NCBI GenBank assembly: GCA_018894105.1
Contig: CM032127.1
Span: 34,430,760 to 34,494,759 of the forward strand
DNA: 64,000 bases
Source: Jacaranda mimosifolia
Taxonomy: Eukaryota; Streptophyta; Magnoliopsida; Lamiales; Bignoniaceae
Direction of reading: 5' to 3'
In this document: positions 36,534-49,092 of the stretch, piece after piece
How positions within the stretch are numbered: position 1 is the stretch's first letter
Layout of the letters: each line of letters opens with the position of its first letter
Position numbers and translations under genes: made by a program
Notes under the pieces: model-generated
Seen by the model: the letters and a program-made list of their open reading frames with translations, nothing else
What the model was told of the DNA's origin: nothing
Databases searched by the model: none

Positions 36534-39500
36534 CTAGGACTCTTTGGGCTGATGTTCGCTTGATTCTACTTCTTTACTTTCAGAAGCATCAGTGTTCTTT
36601 TCGCTAAATGTCAAACGAATTGGTCTTCCCAACAGTTCCTACATTAAGAGCATAAACAAAAGATACTCATCACTACCCCCAAAATAATATTACAAGAAAG
36701 AAATTCATGCAATACGAGATCACTTATCCCTATAACATCTCGCAAGTGAGATGCTAAACAAATTTTTAGAAAAATTTTACCATATCAACTAAATCTAGTG
36801 CTGCATGTGTTGCTTGAAAAATATCCAAACAGCCTTTGGTTTCTAACAAGTGTTGCTCTATCATATAACAATGCATATTCCCACAAAAAGAAAAAAATAG
36901 AAAAATACAAAATATACTTTGAGCAGCAGATATTTACTTGTCCAATCCATTTACTGCGATCATATTATCATTCGGAATTATAAGAATCAATCAGTCAAAG
37001 TAACAATTTGTAGAATAATTTTTTTTTTAATTATTCATTTTTCACTGAAATAACTTGTAAAAGAACTGTATAATTCTTGAAAATCTTTCTAAAGAGTAAA
37101 TGTTACTTATAAAGAATCATAAAAGTTAACAAAATATATTACATCTGAGAACATTCTGTTTGCTACTAACTCACCAAGTCATTTAGTAATGTATACAGAC
37201 ACCCATGGCCATGATTCATATTACGGTATGCTTTAAAGTCTTAGGCCAAGATCAAGAGGCTTTTATTGCGGAGATGAGATGTACCGTGTGATGGGCACAC
37301 TTATTTCTAGCCTATATATGGGCCGAGGATTATGTGAGTTGTAATAGCCATTTTGGGCTCTCCTCTATACCTCTTTCTATTGTAATGAAATTTTATCTTC
37401 CTCGCTCATGAATGTAGCCCGATTTGGTTCAAAGCTGTAAATCTTTGTCTTGATTTCAGGTTTCATGTTGTTAATTTATGTTTAAACCATAACAATCCAA
37501 AAAATTTTAGACTGAAGAATTTTACAACTTCATGCAAAACTTTTTTCAACCACACCTTGAACAAAATCCTAAATATTGGAGATTTTGTAATAGTAACAGA
37601 CAGATCAATTTAGAATCTTAAACGAGTTAAACATCCATTATTATGAAAAATTATTTTAGTAGTTAAGTGAGTTGCGGAAGCATCATTCAATAAACTGAAT
37701 AAAAGGATGTAATAAGAATTTAAAAAAGCTAATAGCAAGAAATGGCAGTTGCTCACCTTCCCATCTAATATAGAAATTGCAGATTCTGCTTCCTCTTTTG
37801 TTGCAAAAGACACAAACCCATATCCAGCTGATCTTCCTGAAGGACTATCAAATACCACTCTAACTGAAATAGGATTGAAGTTGGACGAAAAAAATTCCCG
37901 GAGATTGTTGGATCTCACTTTCCATGCAAGATTGGACACATACAGCTTATGGCGGGTCTCCCCTGGTGGAGTACCTACAGGAACAGTACGAGCAGGTTTC
38001 TTGAATCTCTTGGCAAACTGTACTCTGATAATCCTACCAACCAATTCCTGCCCAAATTATTGTTGACAATAAGATCATTTAAAAAAAATGGATATTCTTC
38101 AAAGTAAATTGAAGAAAAAATTAAAAAAAAAAAAAAGAAATGAACATAAAGTTGTAAACTTCCCAACAGCTTTGTATGATTATAATGAAAGGTAGCCAAA
38201 ATGAAAGACCAAAAAAGAACCAAAGATTTTAGACTCATCATCACTTACTTCGGTGGGCATGTAATATTTTGAGATAGTTATACAATTGAATCTTGCACCA
38301 TGAAATGAATAATTTTAGTAACAGAATCAACCATTCCGCTAGCATCTTCCTCTAAAGTCACAAGACAATATAATACACCATTCTATTGATTTTATTAATC
38401 TGAACAACACATATCAAGCTGCTCATGAACTCAAAAAACATAAAGCATTTCCATTGTTTGACTATTTTCATTCCCATTAGTACAATCTAAAGTTCAATGC
38501 AAGATCATTGATAATACATTCTTTAGACTAATCTTGATATTAAATTACCAAAAACAACAGTAACAATCATTTTCTTCTCAAGACCCACTTTTGCGCATCT
38601 TCAAAACACGTTACAGTTTCAAATTTCCTTGGAACATTCCACCACTATTAGAAGTGCTTTGAACATTTTCTTTGATGAGCAATACAATTCAAAGAATGGA
38701 ATTCTCGGTGGGGTCATTAATTTGTTACTATGCTTTGTCTCCGACCACTACTTTCTTTCTTTTGTTCCTATACTCTATGACAGTCTCTTTCTCTACTTCT
38801 CATCTTCTCAGCCTCCTCCTCACATTCTCCAACATATCATAAATATCACATTTGACAATAATACTAGCATAATCCATATTTTGGTCTCATTATTTTGTAA
38901 TATATTTTAAATCTTTAGTGCAGTCTTTTTCCGAAAGAAAGCTGAATATTTATGTAAGCTTCAACGACAAAAATATGTTGAACCCAAGAATATGCGGCTG
39001 GAAGGGGCACTGTGTTACTAAATTGACCAACGTAACAAGAAAGAAAAGGATTTAGCACCTCAATTAGTACTCAAAGAAAAGAACATTATGCAGAGTCTAG
39101 AGAAGAAAAGTAAAGGTAAAAAGTTGAAATTCAAGAATCCAAGACTTTCAATTTCCAAAATAACTTACATAAGAGTCAAATTTCTCAATTGCAGCTTGAG
39201 CCTCTTCCCCAGAAGCCATTGTCACAAATGCAAATCCTCTATTCTTCCCATCTTTCTGCTTTATAATCTAAAGTTTTCACGCCAGATAGTAAGAACCCAC
39301 AAACCAAAATATAGAGAAACATAGGAATATATAACAAAAATCATGGGTAAGTTTCTTCATACCTCAACGTCTGCAACAGTGCCACATTCACTAAGCAGTT
39401 TCTTTATATCAGCAACAGTGAAAGACCAAGGCAAGTTTAGCACAAAAAGCTTTCTTCTGCTGTCGGGCGTTCGGGATTTTTCCACGTCTTCTTCTAAAGT

Positions 39501-39728
39501 TACACTTTCTAAAGCTGAATGCATCTGAAGGCCGAGTTTTTTGGTGGACTGTGAAGACGGAAGAAGAGGGAGGCCATAAAGAGTGAATTTCAGTGAAGCG
39601 GCAGGGGCAGAAGGGGAAATGTCGAACCTCAATGAAGACAACGATTTATTGAACGAATGGAGTTTAGGAGAAGTCGAAGGGTAAAATGAGAAGATGGAGA
39701 ACGCCGGCTCCTTTGCTCCCAAAGCCAT
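36534..39728 (-). CDS. Chloroplast-type RNA-binding protein, two RRM domains
   Basis: A four-exon gene: 39728-39363, 39267-39169, 38047-37757 and 36638-36534. All introns are GT-AG and every junction is phase 0, giving 286 codons ending in TAG. The start is the ATG in GCCATGGCT, a strong plant context. The first 60-70 residues are rich in S, P, L and K with almost no acidic residues, suggesting a plastid transit peptide. RRM1 (about 92-172) has RNP2 KLFVLNLPW (93-101) and RNP1 NRGFAFVTM (131-139). RRM2 (about 188-265) has RNP2 KLYVSNLAW (189-197) and RNP1 SAGYGFVSF (228-236). The tail is short, acidic and S/E-rich. This layout matches plant 28-33 kDa chloroplast ribonucleoproteins, which bind plastid transcripts in their processing, editing and stability. 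The exact orthologue and cleavage site are not certain. Confidence 0.92.
37290..37480 (+). repeat. Possible LTR-like remnant in intron 3
   Basis: Within the 1,118-bp intron 3, the plus strand reads CTATATATGGGCC, then GTAATAGCC, CTATTGTAATGAAATTTTAT and GATTTGGTT...GTAAATCTTTGTCTTG. The order resembles the TATA, poly(A) and U5 section of a copia-like LTR. No terminal motifs or target duplication were found. Confidence 0.3.
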
Positions 39729-40444
39729 GGCTGTCCCAACTCCCAATTCACAAAGTGATAACCTGCCGAGCCTTCAATTGGATAAACTCGAAGTGATATT
39801 TTCAGACTTAAGATCGGCATTCCCTTCAAAAACAAATAAGAAAAAAGGAAAAAGAAAAAGACCAAAAAATCCCTTTACTTTTTGTGGATAATCTTATTTT
39901 CTCACATTATTTTTTTTTTGGGGTATAAAAATGTAATTTACGTGAAGAAGAAATTTCATGCGGATTCTACACAAATCAATTCGTCATCCATCAGAATACA
40001 CATGGATTATTGTAATATTATATGTTGAGATCACTATATGTATTTTAATGTTTCACAATTTTATTTATTTACACTATTATGAAATATAAGAAGGGTTTTT
40101 AGACCTCAGTAATATAATTTTGATTAATAATTGAATTTTTAAATTTATAATTACTATAGTTTGAAATTTTAGTAATCGTTTATACAGTAATTGTGATTTT
40201 TTTTAGTTTTATGAATGGTCAAAATATGTCAATTAACCTAATAGAATATTTAATTCATTCTTTAATTAAATCCATTAACAAAGATAAATTGCTATTCCAT
40301 GTTGATGCTTCTCAAAATAGCCTCAGTATATTTATTTCTTAGTCCAATAGGTCAAAATAAGATTGGGTTCGGGTTGGTCCCGCCAAGAAATCAGCAGAAT
40401 GGACGGGTGGATTATGGTTGGAGGTCGATCACTTATATCTCTTT
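39729..40444. other. Upstream region of the RRM gene
   Basis: The 5' UTR and promoter of the minus-strand gene should lie here. The first 150 bp is moderately GC-rich, then AT-rich with a T run near 39910. I do not assign a TATA box or transcription start. Six in-frame codons precede the ATG but begin with TTG, so they are taken as untranslated. Confidence 0.45.
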
Positions 40445-41654
40445 GGCCATGTTTGGTTGGAGGGATTAGGAAAAATTATCACACTCAATTCAATATTTGA
40501 TTTGTATTATTGTATACACACGGCCCGTATTTTATCATCAAGCCCGTATATATAAACTCAATTCTTGATTTTAATAAACCCACCTCACCCCCTTGGATTA
40601 TTTATCCCATTTGAGCCATTTTAGCAAAAAGTCCAATTGGCCCTTATATTTTGTTGGCAAATTACTAGAATGCCTAAATTATAAAATAGTTTTTTGAGAA
40701 ATTAAATTATTATAAATATTTTCATATTTTTCTGTAATGATAAAATTATGAAACTATTTTTTAATAGTTATGTTAAGAAAATTTATTATAAAATTAATTA
40801 TTTTTTATTACTATCTTGAATAATTATAATATTATTTGAAAATTATAAAAAATAATTATGGATTATGAGAGTAAATTATAGATAAATAATCAATAAGGCC
40901 TTTCAATTTATAAAAATAAATTAATAACTAATAATTTTGGAAATTAGAAGTAATAACTTGTTTATTTTAAATTAATAATTTAAGAAAATTAACAAAATGA
41001 ATTATATATTATAATTTATGAAATGAAATTAATGATTCTGACTTACATTATAAATTAAAATTTAATAATTTTGAATAATATTAAAACAATTTAATTTATT
41101 CTGAATTAGTAATTTCAAAAAATTGCAAAAAAAAAAACAAAAAAACAAGTCAAGCTATTAATATTGGAAAATTTTTAAACTAAACCAAATGTTATATTTA
41201 CACATATCATAAATATAAAAAAGTTAATTTATTTTTATTCTAATTTATTAATTTTATACATTAATGTTTGTGAAAAATTATAAAAATAAATTAAAAATTA
41301 TGGATTAGATTCCTTCTTTTGAGACTTTGGGAAGTGATTAAATCAATAAAAATAGGGAAGGAAAATAATTTGAAAAAAGCAAACATGTCTCTGCAACTAT
41401 TCATTACAAAAATAATTTGTGAAAAAAAGAGAAGAAAAATAATTGCTTGTCTTTTTTAAGCAAAATGATAGTATTGTCATTTCATAAAACAATCAAATAG
41501 CAATGATTATTATACCTCAAACCAAACAACAATCACGTGAGTGCATTAACAAACAATAATGCAAACCAAACAACACTACAATAGTTAATAATCACACAAC
41601 TTATCATGAGATAAGTTATCAAGGGATAAAGTTAAAATCCAACCAAACTTGTCC
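40445..41654. mobile_element. DNA transposon-like element with TIRs (PIF/Harbinger-like?)
   Basis: The left end GGCCATGTTTGGTTGGA and the reverse complement of the right end GGACAAGTTTGGTTGGA agree at most positions. A TTT triplet flanks each side (40442-40444 and 41655-41657), compatible with a 3-bp target duplication. The 1.2-kb interior is AT-rich and non-coding. The TIR sequence and 3-bp duplication suggest the PIF/Harbinger-Tourist group, but an AT-rich triplet is weak evidence. Confidence 0.55.
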
Positions 41655-42548
41655 TTTGTCTATTCCCTTCCGCATTAAATGAGAGGGTTGTCGACAAATA
41701 AATTTTGGACCAATTAGAAAGTGATACGTGTAATATAATATGCTAGTTATTAATTTAAAATTTTTATTTATATCCTGAAATTTATTAAATTTAATTTCAA
41801 AAGATAAATAATCAATTTTGATTAATACTCTAGCACTTATTTTATATTCAAATCAAATATTGATAGGTGTCAAAGATGAAGTGTCACGACCAATCAAGTC
41901 AAGTCTTTTAGCTTAGCAATTTTGGGCTAACCAAATTGCAACACGTGGTGCGTCTATATATGTGAACCAATGTCAAAGATATTTGATATTATCTTTTGAT
42001 ATTTTGTGTTATCCTATCTAAGAGATAATTATGGAAGAAGTTCAAGTCATTTGAGAGTTTTTCATTAAACATCTATATAAAGGTGGTGATCAAAGCTCAT
42101 TCTATACAACAGCAAAACAACAATAGTCCTAGCAAGTGAGAAATTTTTTGAAGAAGTTCAATAATTCTCAAAAGTAAATTCAAGGAGATCCACAATGCTC
42201 AATGCATTCTTCATAGAGCTCATATATTTTGACGTTTGATTTGAAATTACGATGCGAAGCTCTCAAAAATTGTCGTTATTTTCCTTAAATCAAATTTAAG
42301 GAGATCCATGATGTTCAAGGCATTTATCGCAGAGTTCATCAAATTTCAAAATATCTTTAGAAGGAAAGAATCAGATGATTGTATTAGAGATTGTATCCAC
42401 AATTAATATATTTCAATTTTATTTTTATTTGAAAGATTTTTCTTGTCTTGTAATTTTAATTTTGCAAATAAAAAATTTGCCCTACAGAGGTTTTTGTACT
42501 TTCCCACTAAGGTGGACTCTCATTATATGTCTGAGGTGTCTTCGCTAA
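41655..42548 (+). repeat. LTR-like sequence (possible TRIM or solo LTR fragment)
   Basis: A TATATAAAGGTGG segment (about 42073-42085) is followed by transcript-leader-like sequence. A duplicated AAGGAGATCCA(C/T) motif (about 42179-42236 and 42298-42352) and a GTATTAGAGATTGTATCC poly(A)-like zone come next. The order resembles R/U5 of an LTR. A TGTCACGACC near 41882 could be its start. I found no confirmed end or target duplication. Confidence 0.3.
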
Positions 42549-43789
42549 CGCTACAACAAATTAAACCTCATGTAATAAAAATTTTGATAACAAACATTTG
42601 TAGCCAAATTAATATTAAGTTACCAATACATTCATCTTGGGTAACAAAGGAAAAACCTTATTACCTTTAGTGAAAATTTGTTACCTTAAATTTTTGATCT
42701 TATATAACTAAATTGACTATCGTTATTAAGAATGAAATTTTGTTACAAATACTATTTCCTGTCATTTTGGAAGACTTATTTGTAACAAATTTTTTTTACT
42801 TTTTGTAACATTGTAAAATTTGTTACAAATAAAATGTATTGCAACAAAAAATTTTGTTGCTAAAGTTAAATGAAATTCCCTCCAAAAATACATTCCGTCC
42901 AAAATTTTAATGTATAGATATGGTAACAATTTTACTTATAACTAATTTTAAATTAGAATTAATATATTTCCCACCCATAATTTGTTTCTCTCCAAACTGT
43001 GTCCCTCCTAAATTTAGTGAAAATTTTGTTCCTTAAAAATTATTGTTCTCTCCAAAAGTGAAGTTGCCGAATTGATAAAAGAATTATTGAATTGGGCTTC
43101 ATCAACTTGTGTTTAAGAATTGGGCTCAAACAATTTTTTAGTGATTTGGTGAATGGACTTCCTTTAAACTAGGTTTCACTAACTTGTTTTTAGAAATAGA
43201 CTTCAACAAAATTTTTAATAATTGATAAGTTGAGCTTTCCATAATAAACGGTCTTCCAATTAATGTAAATAAATCATTAATTAGGCTTGACCAACTTGTT
43301 TTCATAATTAGCCTTCATCAAATTTTTAGTGAATTAGTCAATTTACTTTCATTAAAAATTGAGCATGACAATAATGTAAAGAATTTTTTGATTGCATTTG
43401 TCAAGATTGTTTTAAAAATTGCGCTTGACCAAATTCGTAGTGAATTTTGTGATTTAGATTTTCTTTAAAGAATTAGACTTGACAAAAAAATTTGTGAATT
43501 GGTGAATGGGGCTTCCTTTATACTAGGCTTTATTATAATGCAAAGAATCAGTCAGTTAGGCTTCACTAACTTGTTTTTAGAATTGAGCTTCACCAATTTT
43601 TTTTAATGAATTGGTGAATTGGGATTTTTTTAAAGAAATTGGCTTTAGAACCATGTAAAGAAATGATTGATTTAGCTTGATCAACTTGTTCTCATAATTG
43701 GACTTTAGCAATTTTTTAGTGAAATTGTTGGCTCTTTAAGAAATGGACTTGACAATAATATAAATAATTTGTTAATTGGGTTTGATCAA
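42549..43789 (+). mobile_element. CACTA-like non-autonomous element, copy 2 (interrupted)
   Basis: The left end CGCTACAACAAATT differs at two positions from the CACTACAAGAAATT-type CACTA terminus. The next 300 bp is filled with TTTGTAAC/GTTACAAA subterminal repeats. Then come a GGAGGGAAT-like segment (inverted) and an array of GAATTGGGCTT units, the reverse complement of copy 1's array. The element is cut at 43789 by a Helitron 5' end and may continue at 56460-56700, where AAATTGAGCTTAATCAA occurs. No transposase coding seen. Confidence 0.58.
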
Positions 43790-44187
43790 TCTAATATATA
43801 TAAATTAAAATGATATTCAATCATATTTTAAGAATGTTTATTATGTGGCAATAATGTAGATAAGATACTTTTATCCCTTTTTGCCATCTCAACATTTTCC
43901 ATATATAATTTTCTATAAAAATGAATTGTTTTATTATTAATATAAAAAACTATATTAAATGATTTTTGGTAACCCCATATCCAATAATGGTATTAGTACT
44001 CAATATATCTATAAATGTGACTTTCCATATTGATTTATTTATTTATATATATATATCTCAATCTATCTATTTATCTATATGTGTATATATATGCATATAT
44101 TAATTTATATATGGAATTAATATATATACATATATACTACTTTATGTATGTATTGCCGGATTGATGCATGGGGCATTAACTTTTTAG

Positions 44188-44239
<52 letters not shown>
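44188..44239. repeat. Compound (TC)n(TA)n(TG)n microsatellite
   Basis: Uninterrupted CT, then TA, then TG dinucleotide tracts. A related (TC)n(TA)n tract is at about 44625-44663, in the second 5'-like unit. Confidence 0.9.
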
Positions 44240-44624
44240 ATAAATTATATTTTATTAAATGATTTCATATTTTAACCACCAAGGTTTGGAACTTTCTTTT
44301 TAAAAATTACTAATATCAAATTTAGTGTTTCATATATATAATAAATATTTTTATTAATCACTAATAATATTAACTAATATAATAAATACTTTTAGTATTC
44401 CAAGAAGAATATTCACTAAGATCCGAAATTTTCTTTGTAAAAATCATTAATCATTATATATAGAGAGTAAATTATTTTTTATTTTATAATTTGATATTTT
44501 AGTTATTTGATTATTAATATAAAATATTATATCAATTGATTTTTTTTGATAACTCCATATCTAATGATAGTAAGTACTCAATACATATATATGTGTGATC
44601 TTCCATATTAATTTTTTGTATTTA

Positions 44625-44663
<39 letters not shown>
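44625..44663. repeat. (TC)n(TA)n microsatellite
   Basis: Dinucleotide tract just upstream of the second Helitron-like 5' end at 44710. Confidence 0.88.
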
Positions 44664-44664
<1 letters not shown>

Positions 44665-45851
44665 TATTTATATACATGTATATATATTAATTTATATAGA
44701 ATTAATTTATCTTTATATAAAGTAAAATGATGCTAAATTGTATTTTCAGTATATTTTTTAAGTGACAATAATGTGGTAAGTTAATTTTACTCCTTTTTGT
44801 CAAAATAAGTTATTTTATTATTAATATAAAAATACTATATTAATTAATTGTTTGTAACTCCATATATACATATAAATATGTGTGATTTTTTATATTCATT
44901 TTGTAACTCTCTTTAAATGCAATATATTTAATTTTTAAAATCAATAATCTTTCCTCCATTAAATAAATTATTCCTTTTCATTTTTATTAACCAATATACA
45001 TTTAATTGTAATTATGATTAAATTAAATTATGTTGATAAATGATTAAATATATTAGCCCATTAAATTAATATAAAAACCTTAAGATTTCAAATTTTACTT
45101 GCTTGAATTACTGAATTAAAAAAATATTTATGCACTTATAAGTTAAAATATTTTATCCAATATATATATATTTAATTAAAACTAACTCAACTCACAAACA
45201 TATCTTCACCCTTATCCGTTAAGGACAATAGATGATATATTTTATTTTGATAAAAATATGTGAAACAAAATTGCTCGCATCGCGATAATGAATTTTCATC
45301 ATTTTGTCTGAGCAATAGAAAAAGGGTTATTTGGATCATCAATAAACTATGAGTGCCAAATTAGTAGGAAATCAAAAGGCTATGTTTGGTATGGATTATT
45401 TTATCTTAATTTGACAATCCCTAATTTATGTTATATTCCATATTTTTAATTAAGTTAAATTTCTTAATCAAAGCTCAGAATTCCTACAAGTAAGTTATTC
45501 TAAAAATAACCGAAACATACAATTTACTATTAAAAATGGTTGTTTTTCTTTTTTGTTCGCCTAATCACCTTTATGGGATCATTTACTTGGTAAATCCAGT
45601 TCTATTTTTTGTTGAATATTATATAATTTTCATATAGTTTTATAATATTAATAATTTTTTATGTTTATGAACCAAGTTAATTTATCAAGAAATTTGAAGT
45701 CCCAATTTTGTGGTAAGTTAAAAATTTTATCTTGTAATATTTTTTTGCTTTCGTTTTTTTTTTTTCATTTTTTTTCCATGTTTAACCGATGATTTTCTTT
45801 TTTTTTTTTATCATTTTATTGGTTTGATGTTTTGGTGATATCTTAGGATTC

Positions 45852-46362
45852 TGACGCGGCTCGGGTTACCGTGTTTGACCTCGACCCGAATTATCAAAAG
45901 TAACCTGTCCTAAGACCTTGACTCGGGCCCGCACAAAAGAATTTGGATCTTTGACCTAACCACAAGAGCACACGTTTGGCTAGCTGAGATTGCCTTCAAC
46001 TAAGGCCCTCCGATGCTTAAGTTAGTAACCTGCTGTGCAGATCGAATGAGCTCAAGATAAAGAGTGGAACTTTTAAGTGATAGTGATTAGTGACAACCTG
46101 GCCTGAAAGTTGGTAAATCCTTTCCTTTTATAGATGGTTAGTTGTCATTTTTCATACGGATCAAGGTGGCACATCACTGTGCGTTAGATCCTTTCTTGAT
46201 CAATAGTCCACCACTCGGGTCATGGCCCGAACCGGGGTCAAGTTAATTTGGGTCACAACCGAGCCAAAGAAGAAAATGCGGATCCTGTCCTATTCGGGTA
46301 ATTAAGCTGGTGTCCAAGGGTAAAATGGTCTTTCCAATTCTTTTCCATAATAATTACTACCA
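45852..46362 (-). mobile_element. Gypsy-1 3' LTR
   Basis: 511 bp, matching 55627-56142 along its whole length by eye. Read on the minus strand it starts TGGTAGTAATTATTATGG and ends GCCGCGTCA. It is the 3' LTR because pol is on the minus strand. A matching 5-bp target duplication was not seen (GATTC before, TTTTT after the other LTR). Confidence 0.88.
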
Positions 46363-46363
46363 T

Positions 46364-46380
46364 TAATTCCCCCACTTTCC
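46364..46380 (-). other. Gypsy-1 polypurine tract
   Basis: Minus strand GGAAAGTGGGGGAATTA, immediately before the 3' LTR start. Confidence 0.8.
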
Positions 46381-46687
46381 AAAGTGTGTTGGTTCATTTC
46401 TTGCTATTAGGGAATGAACTTAAACACTTAGGAAAGTAAGTTCTGATGATTCCCAACCGTTCGATGAGATGTTGCCAATCATAGCTATTGGTGCTGCCTC
46501 GTGGAGCGAACCACATCCCTATCTTCTATAAATATGCTAGGGTAGCCCCACTACTTTATTTTCATGACTCGTTCTTTTATTCTCCTATTCCCCTCTTTGT
46601 GGGTCTCAGCGCGTTCCTCCAGTTGTCTAATCCACATCCTCATTTCCTTGAATAAATCTTGAACCCAGCTTTGTCCTCTCAATAATA

Positions 46688-49092
46688 ATGAGCTCAAGTT
46701 CCTCTTCTAAGAAAACTCGCAACCCTATTCAAATGGGGTCAAGCTGCAGTGTCTCTTTCTTCTTCTCGAGTTTCGAGAATGTGACCTCCCTCCAGCTTGT
46801 CCCATATGCGGGCTCAATCTTAATCCCGCCTCCTTACACTCTGTGGGACCCCCACCCCAAAGTGGGTTTGCCTCCGTCAGATCGCCCTCTACATCAGGGG
46901 GCGAGCCTGATTAGGACCCGAATCCGCAAAGTACATTCTCGCCATGTTCCCATAGCTGACGATAGTGCCAAAGCTTAGATCTCTTGTAATCTTGGAGGTT
47001 AGGTCCAAGTTCCATATTCCCCCAGAATACGCCATTATTTTTCCAAATAAAACGGATCGGATGCACCTCCTATCGAACAGATGCGCCAATTTATCTGCGG
47101 GCTTGCTGGAAGGGGGTCTAAGGTTCCTGATCCCTAATCCTATTGAAAATATCCTGCTAGGCTTAGATGTTTGCCCTGCCCAATTGATCCTCAATGCCAT
47201 CAGGCACATCCTCTATTTTTATATCATAATGTCCCACTTCGGGGTCGAACCATCTTTTGTTTATTTTTGGTCCCTTTACTTGATAATGAACTCAACCCAA
47301 ATCCGGAAGTGTGGATTTTATTACCTCACCGCACGACCCATGTGCAACTTCTTGGACAAGGTCCCAACTTCCTTGGGTTCTTGGAAGGAGCGGTTCCTTT
47401 TCATTCGAGCTCTTGCACATCGCCCATAGCGGTTGAGGTCGGACTGAAGGTATTATAAGCCAAATATCTCTGTGTCTGATGAGGTCACCTGGGGGGAGAA
47501 CTTTGTGGAGTCCTTGACTGACCATCTTTACAAGATTGCTGGCCTCTCGCCTGCCAATATCCCAGTTCGTAGGACTCTTAGCGACGGTTCTCACTATCAA
47601 TTTTATTATTTCCTTTCTCCTTGCTTACTTCTTCAAGATGAGGTCTTACGTTGCTTTTCTTTTTTGCAGTCATGTTGAGCAAGAACTTGCGGATTATTAA
47701 CAAGATGAAGGCTCAGAAGGAAGCTATAATGGCTAAGGCCCAGTCCTCTAGGCTCGCCCCTGCCCTGTCTTCCCCGAGCCAAGTCTTAACCCTGAGTCTA
47801 CCCTCTAGCGCACCGAACCAGCCAGCTAAAGTGGAACAACTATTATCTCTTACTCAAGTCTCAGCAACTGGCGTGGTTTTACCAGATCCTGAGCTCGTTC
47901 CCTTATCCATCAATACTTCTGAAAATAAGGGGAAGAAGGGCAAGTATGGATCAAAGAGCAAAATCCCAAAGCTTTATTCTTCCAGTCATTCCAATAGGAG
48001 TCCCTCGGAGAAGATTGAGAAATTGTCCAGGGGGAAAGGATCAAGTAAAGGCCATGAGGATAAGTAACCTCGAGCTGACTTTAGCATTACACTCTCGTCT
48101 CCAGAGAACTTGATGTCTATGCTTGCCGCAGGGCCATCTTGAACGATGCACGTAAGGGTTACAAGATTGTCAATTCCTAATTTTCATGTGACTTTTCAAT
48201 TCCGCTCCCAATCCACAACTGAAAAGTTTCAGACCAAAGTAGCATCTTGCGATCCTGATCCAGGGAGACCTCGTTCGAGCTCTACAAAGAGTGTCTAATG
48301 GTCTAAGATCAGGCTCTCTTACTTCGATAAACTTTGCTAAGATTGAGGAACATAGGGCTCACACTTTGATGTAGGTAAGTAAATAGTAAGTGAGTAAATT
48401 TAGTTATGGTTGATTCCTCCACTTCTTGGGGCTTGGCTCTAATTCTTCTAACTTTGCAGGGTACTGCTTACATGCATCAACTTGCGTTACAATGCTATTA
48501 CTGGATGAGCTACTTTATGACTCGTGATAATGAGGTCATGGAGCTCAAGATGGCCAAGGAGGAGCTTGAGCCCAACTTAAAGTCCACTTAAGAGTCCATC
48601 GATAGCGAGCTCGCCTCGCATAAGGAAGAGTTGGCAGATCGAGACTAAAAGATCCAGGACCTTGAGCAGAAGCTAGCAAAGGCGAATAAGTCCTTAGCCT
48701 CGGAGAAGAAAGCTGCTTATGATGAAGGTTTCTCGAAGGGGCATGCTGAGTTCGAGAGCTTTGCCAAGTTTAAAGAACTAATCCAGTAGATATAAATAGA
48801 TCGAGTTCGAGCCTTCAAGAATTCCAATACCTTTGAATCCCTGGTCGAGGAATATACTTTCATGGACTTCTTGAAGTGCCATGGGATCGTCGAAGGTTTT
48901 GACTTGAAGCAGCTGGACCCCACTAAGGACGCCGACCTAAAGAACTACCCGATCGATCATCTTAGCGAAGAACCTAAGGATGAGTTCACGATTCTCACCT
49001 CAGAAAGTAAGGTTGTGGCCCCCAAGCCTGCTGCTGAGGAAGGCGAGATCCCTTCTAAGCCCCCCGCTAACGAGATCGAGGATCCCAAATGA
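46688..49092 (+). pseudogene. Antisense ORF of the Gypsy-1 element (Transposase_28-like)
   Basis: Runs opposite to gag-pol, between integrase and the 3' LTR, exactly where RIRE2/Grande/Retand-type Tat elements carry an antisense gene. It starts ATGAGCTCAAGTTCC (46688), and a break leads to the main block 46965-47429, whose SWKERFLFIRA motif resembles the plant 'putative gypsy type transposon' domain. Likely introns end at TTTTGCAG (about 47670) and run from GTAAGTAAATAG (about 48374) to ACTTTGCAG (about 48459). The last part is rich in E, K, A and L and coiled-coil-like (48480-48780, two stops), ending in an acidic/proline tail at 49092. The function of these antisense proteins is unknown. 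Confidence 0.72.

Larger units (their letters stand above)
43790..45851 (+). mobile_element. Helitron, 5' part (interrupted by Gypsy-1)
   Basis: Starts TCTAATATATATAAATTAAAA after an A, the AT-rich TC start typical of plant Helitrons; the family resemblance continues for over 100 bp with the 5' end at 56701. A second 5'-like end (TCTTTATATAAAGTAAAATG, 44710) lies inside, so two copies may be nested here. The interior contains TC/TA/TG microsatellites and no Rep/helicase coding. The 3' half lies beyond the gypsy insertion at 56143-56459. Confidence 0.65.

Noticed and set aside
38629..38910. 93-codon plus-strand ORF
   Set aside because: Lies within intron 2 of the RRM gene, low-complexity hydrophobic, no homology recognised.
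39729..39746. Six-codon N-terminal extension of the RRM protein
   Set aside because: The extension begins with TTG; the ATG at 39728 has a strong context and leads into a normal transit-like peptide.
45379..45517. Small MITE-like segment with GGCTATGTTTGGT and ACCGAAACATAC ends
   Set aside because: Ends match over too few bases, no target duplication, and part of the sequence recurs inside the neighbouring Helitron family.
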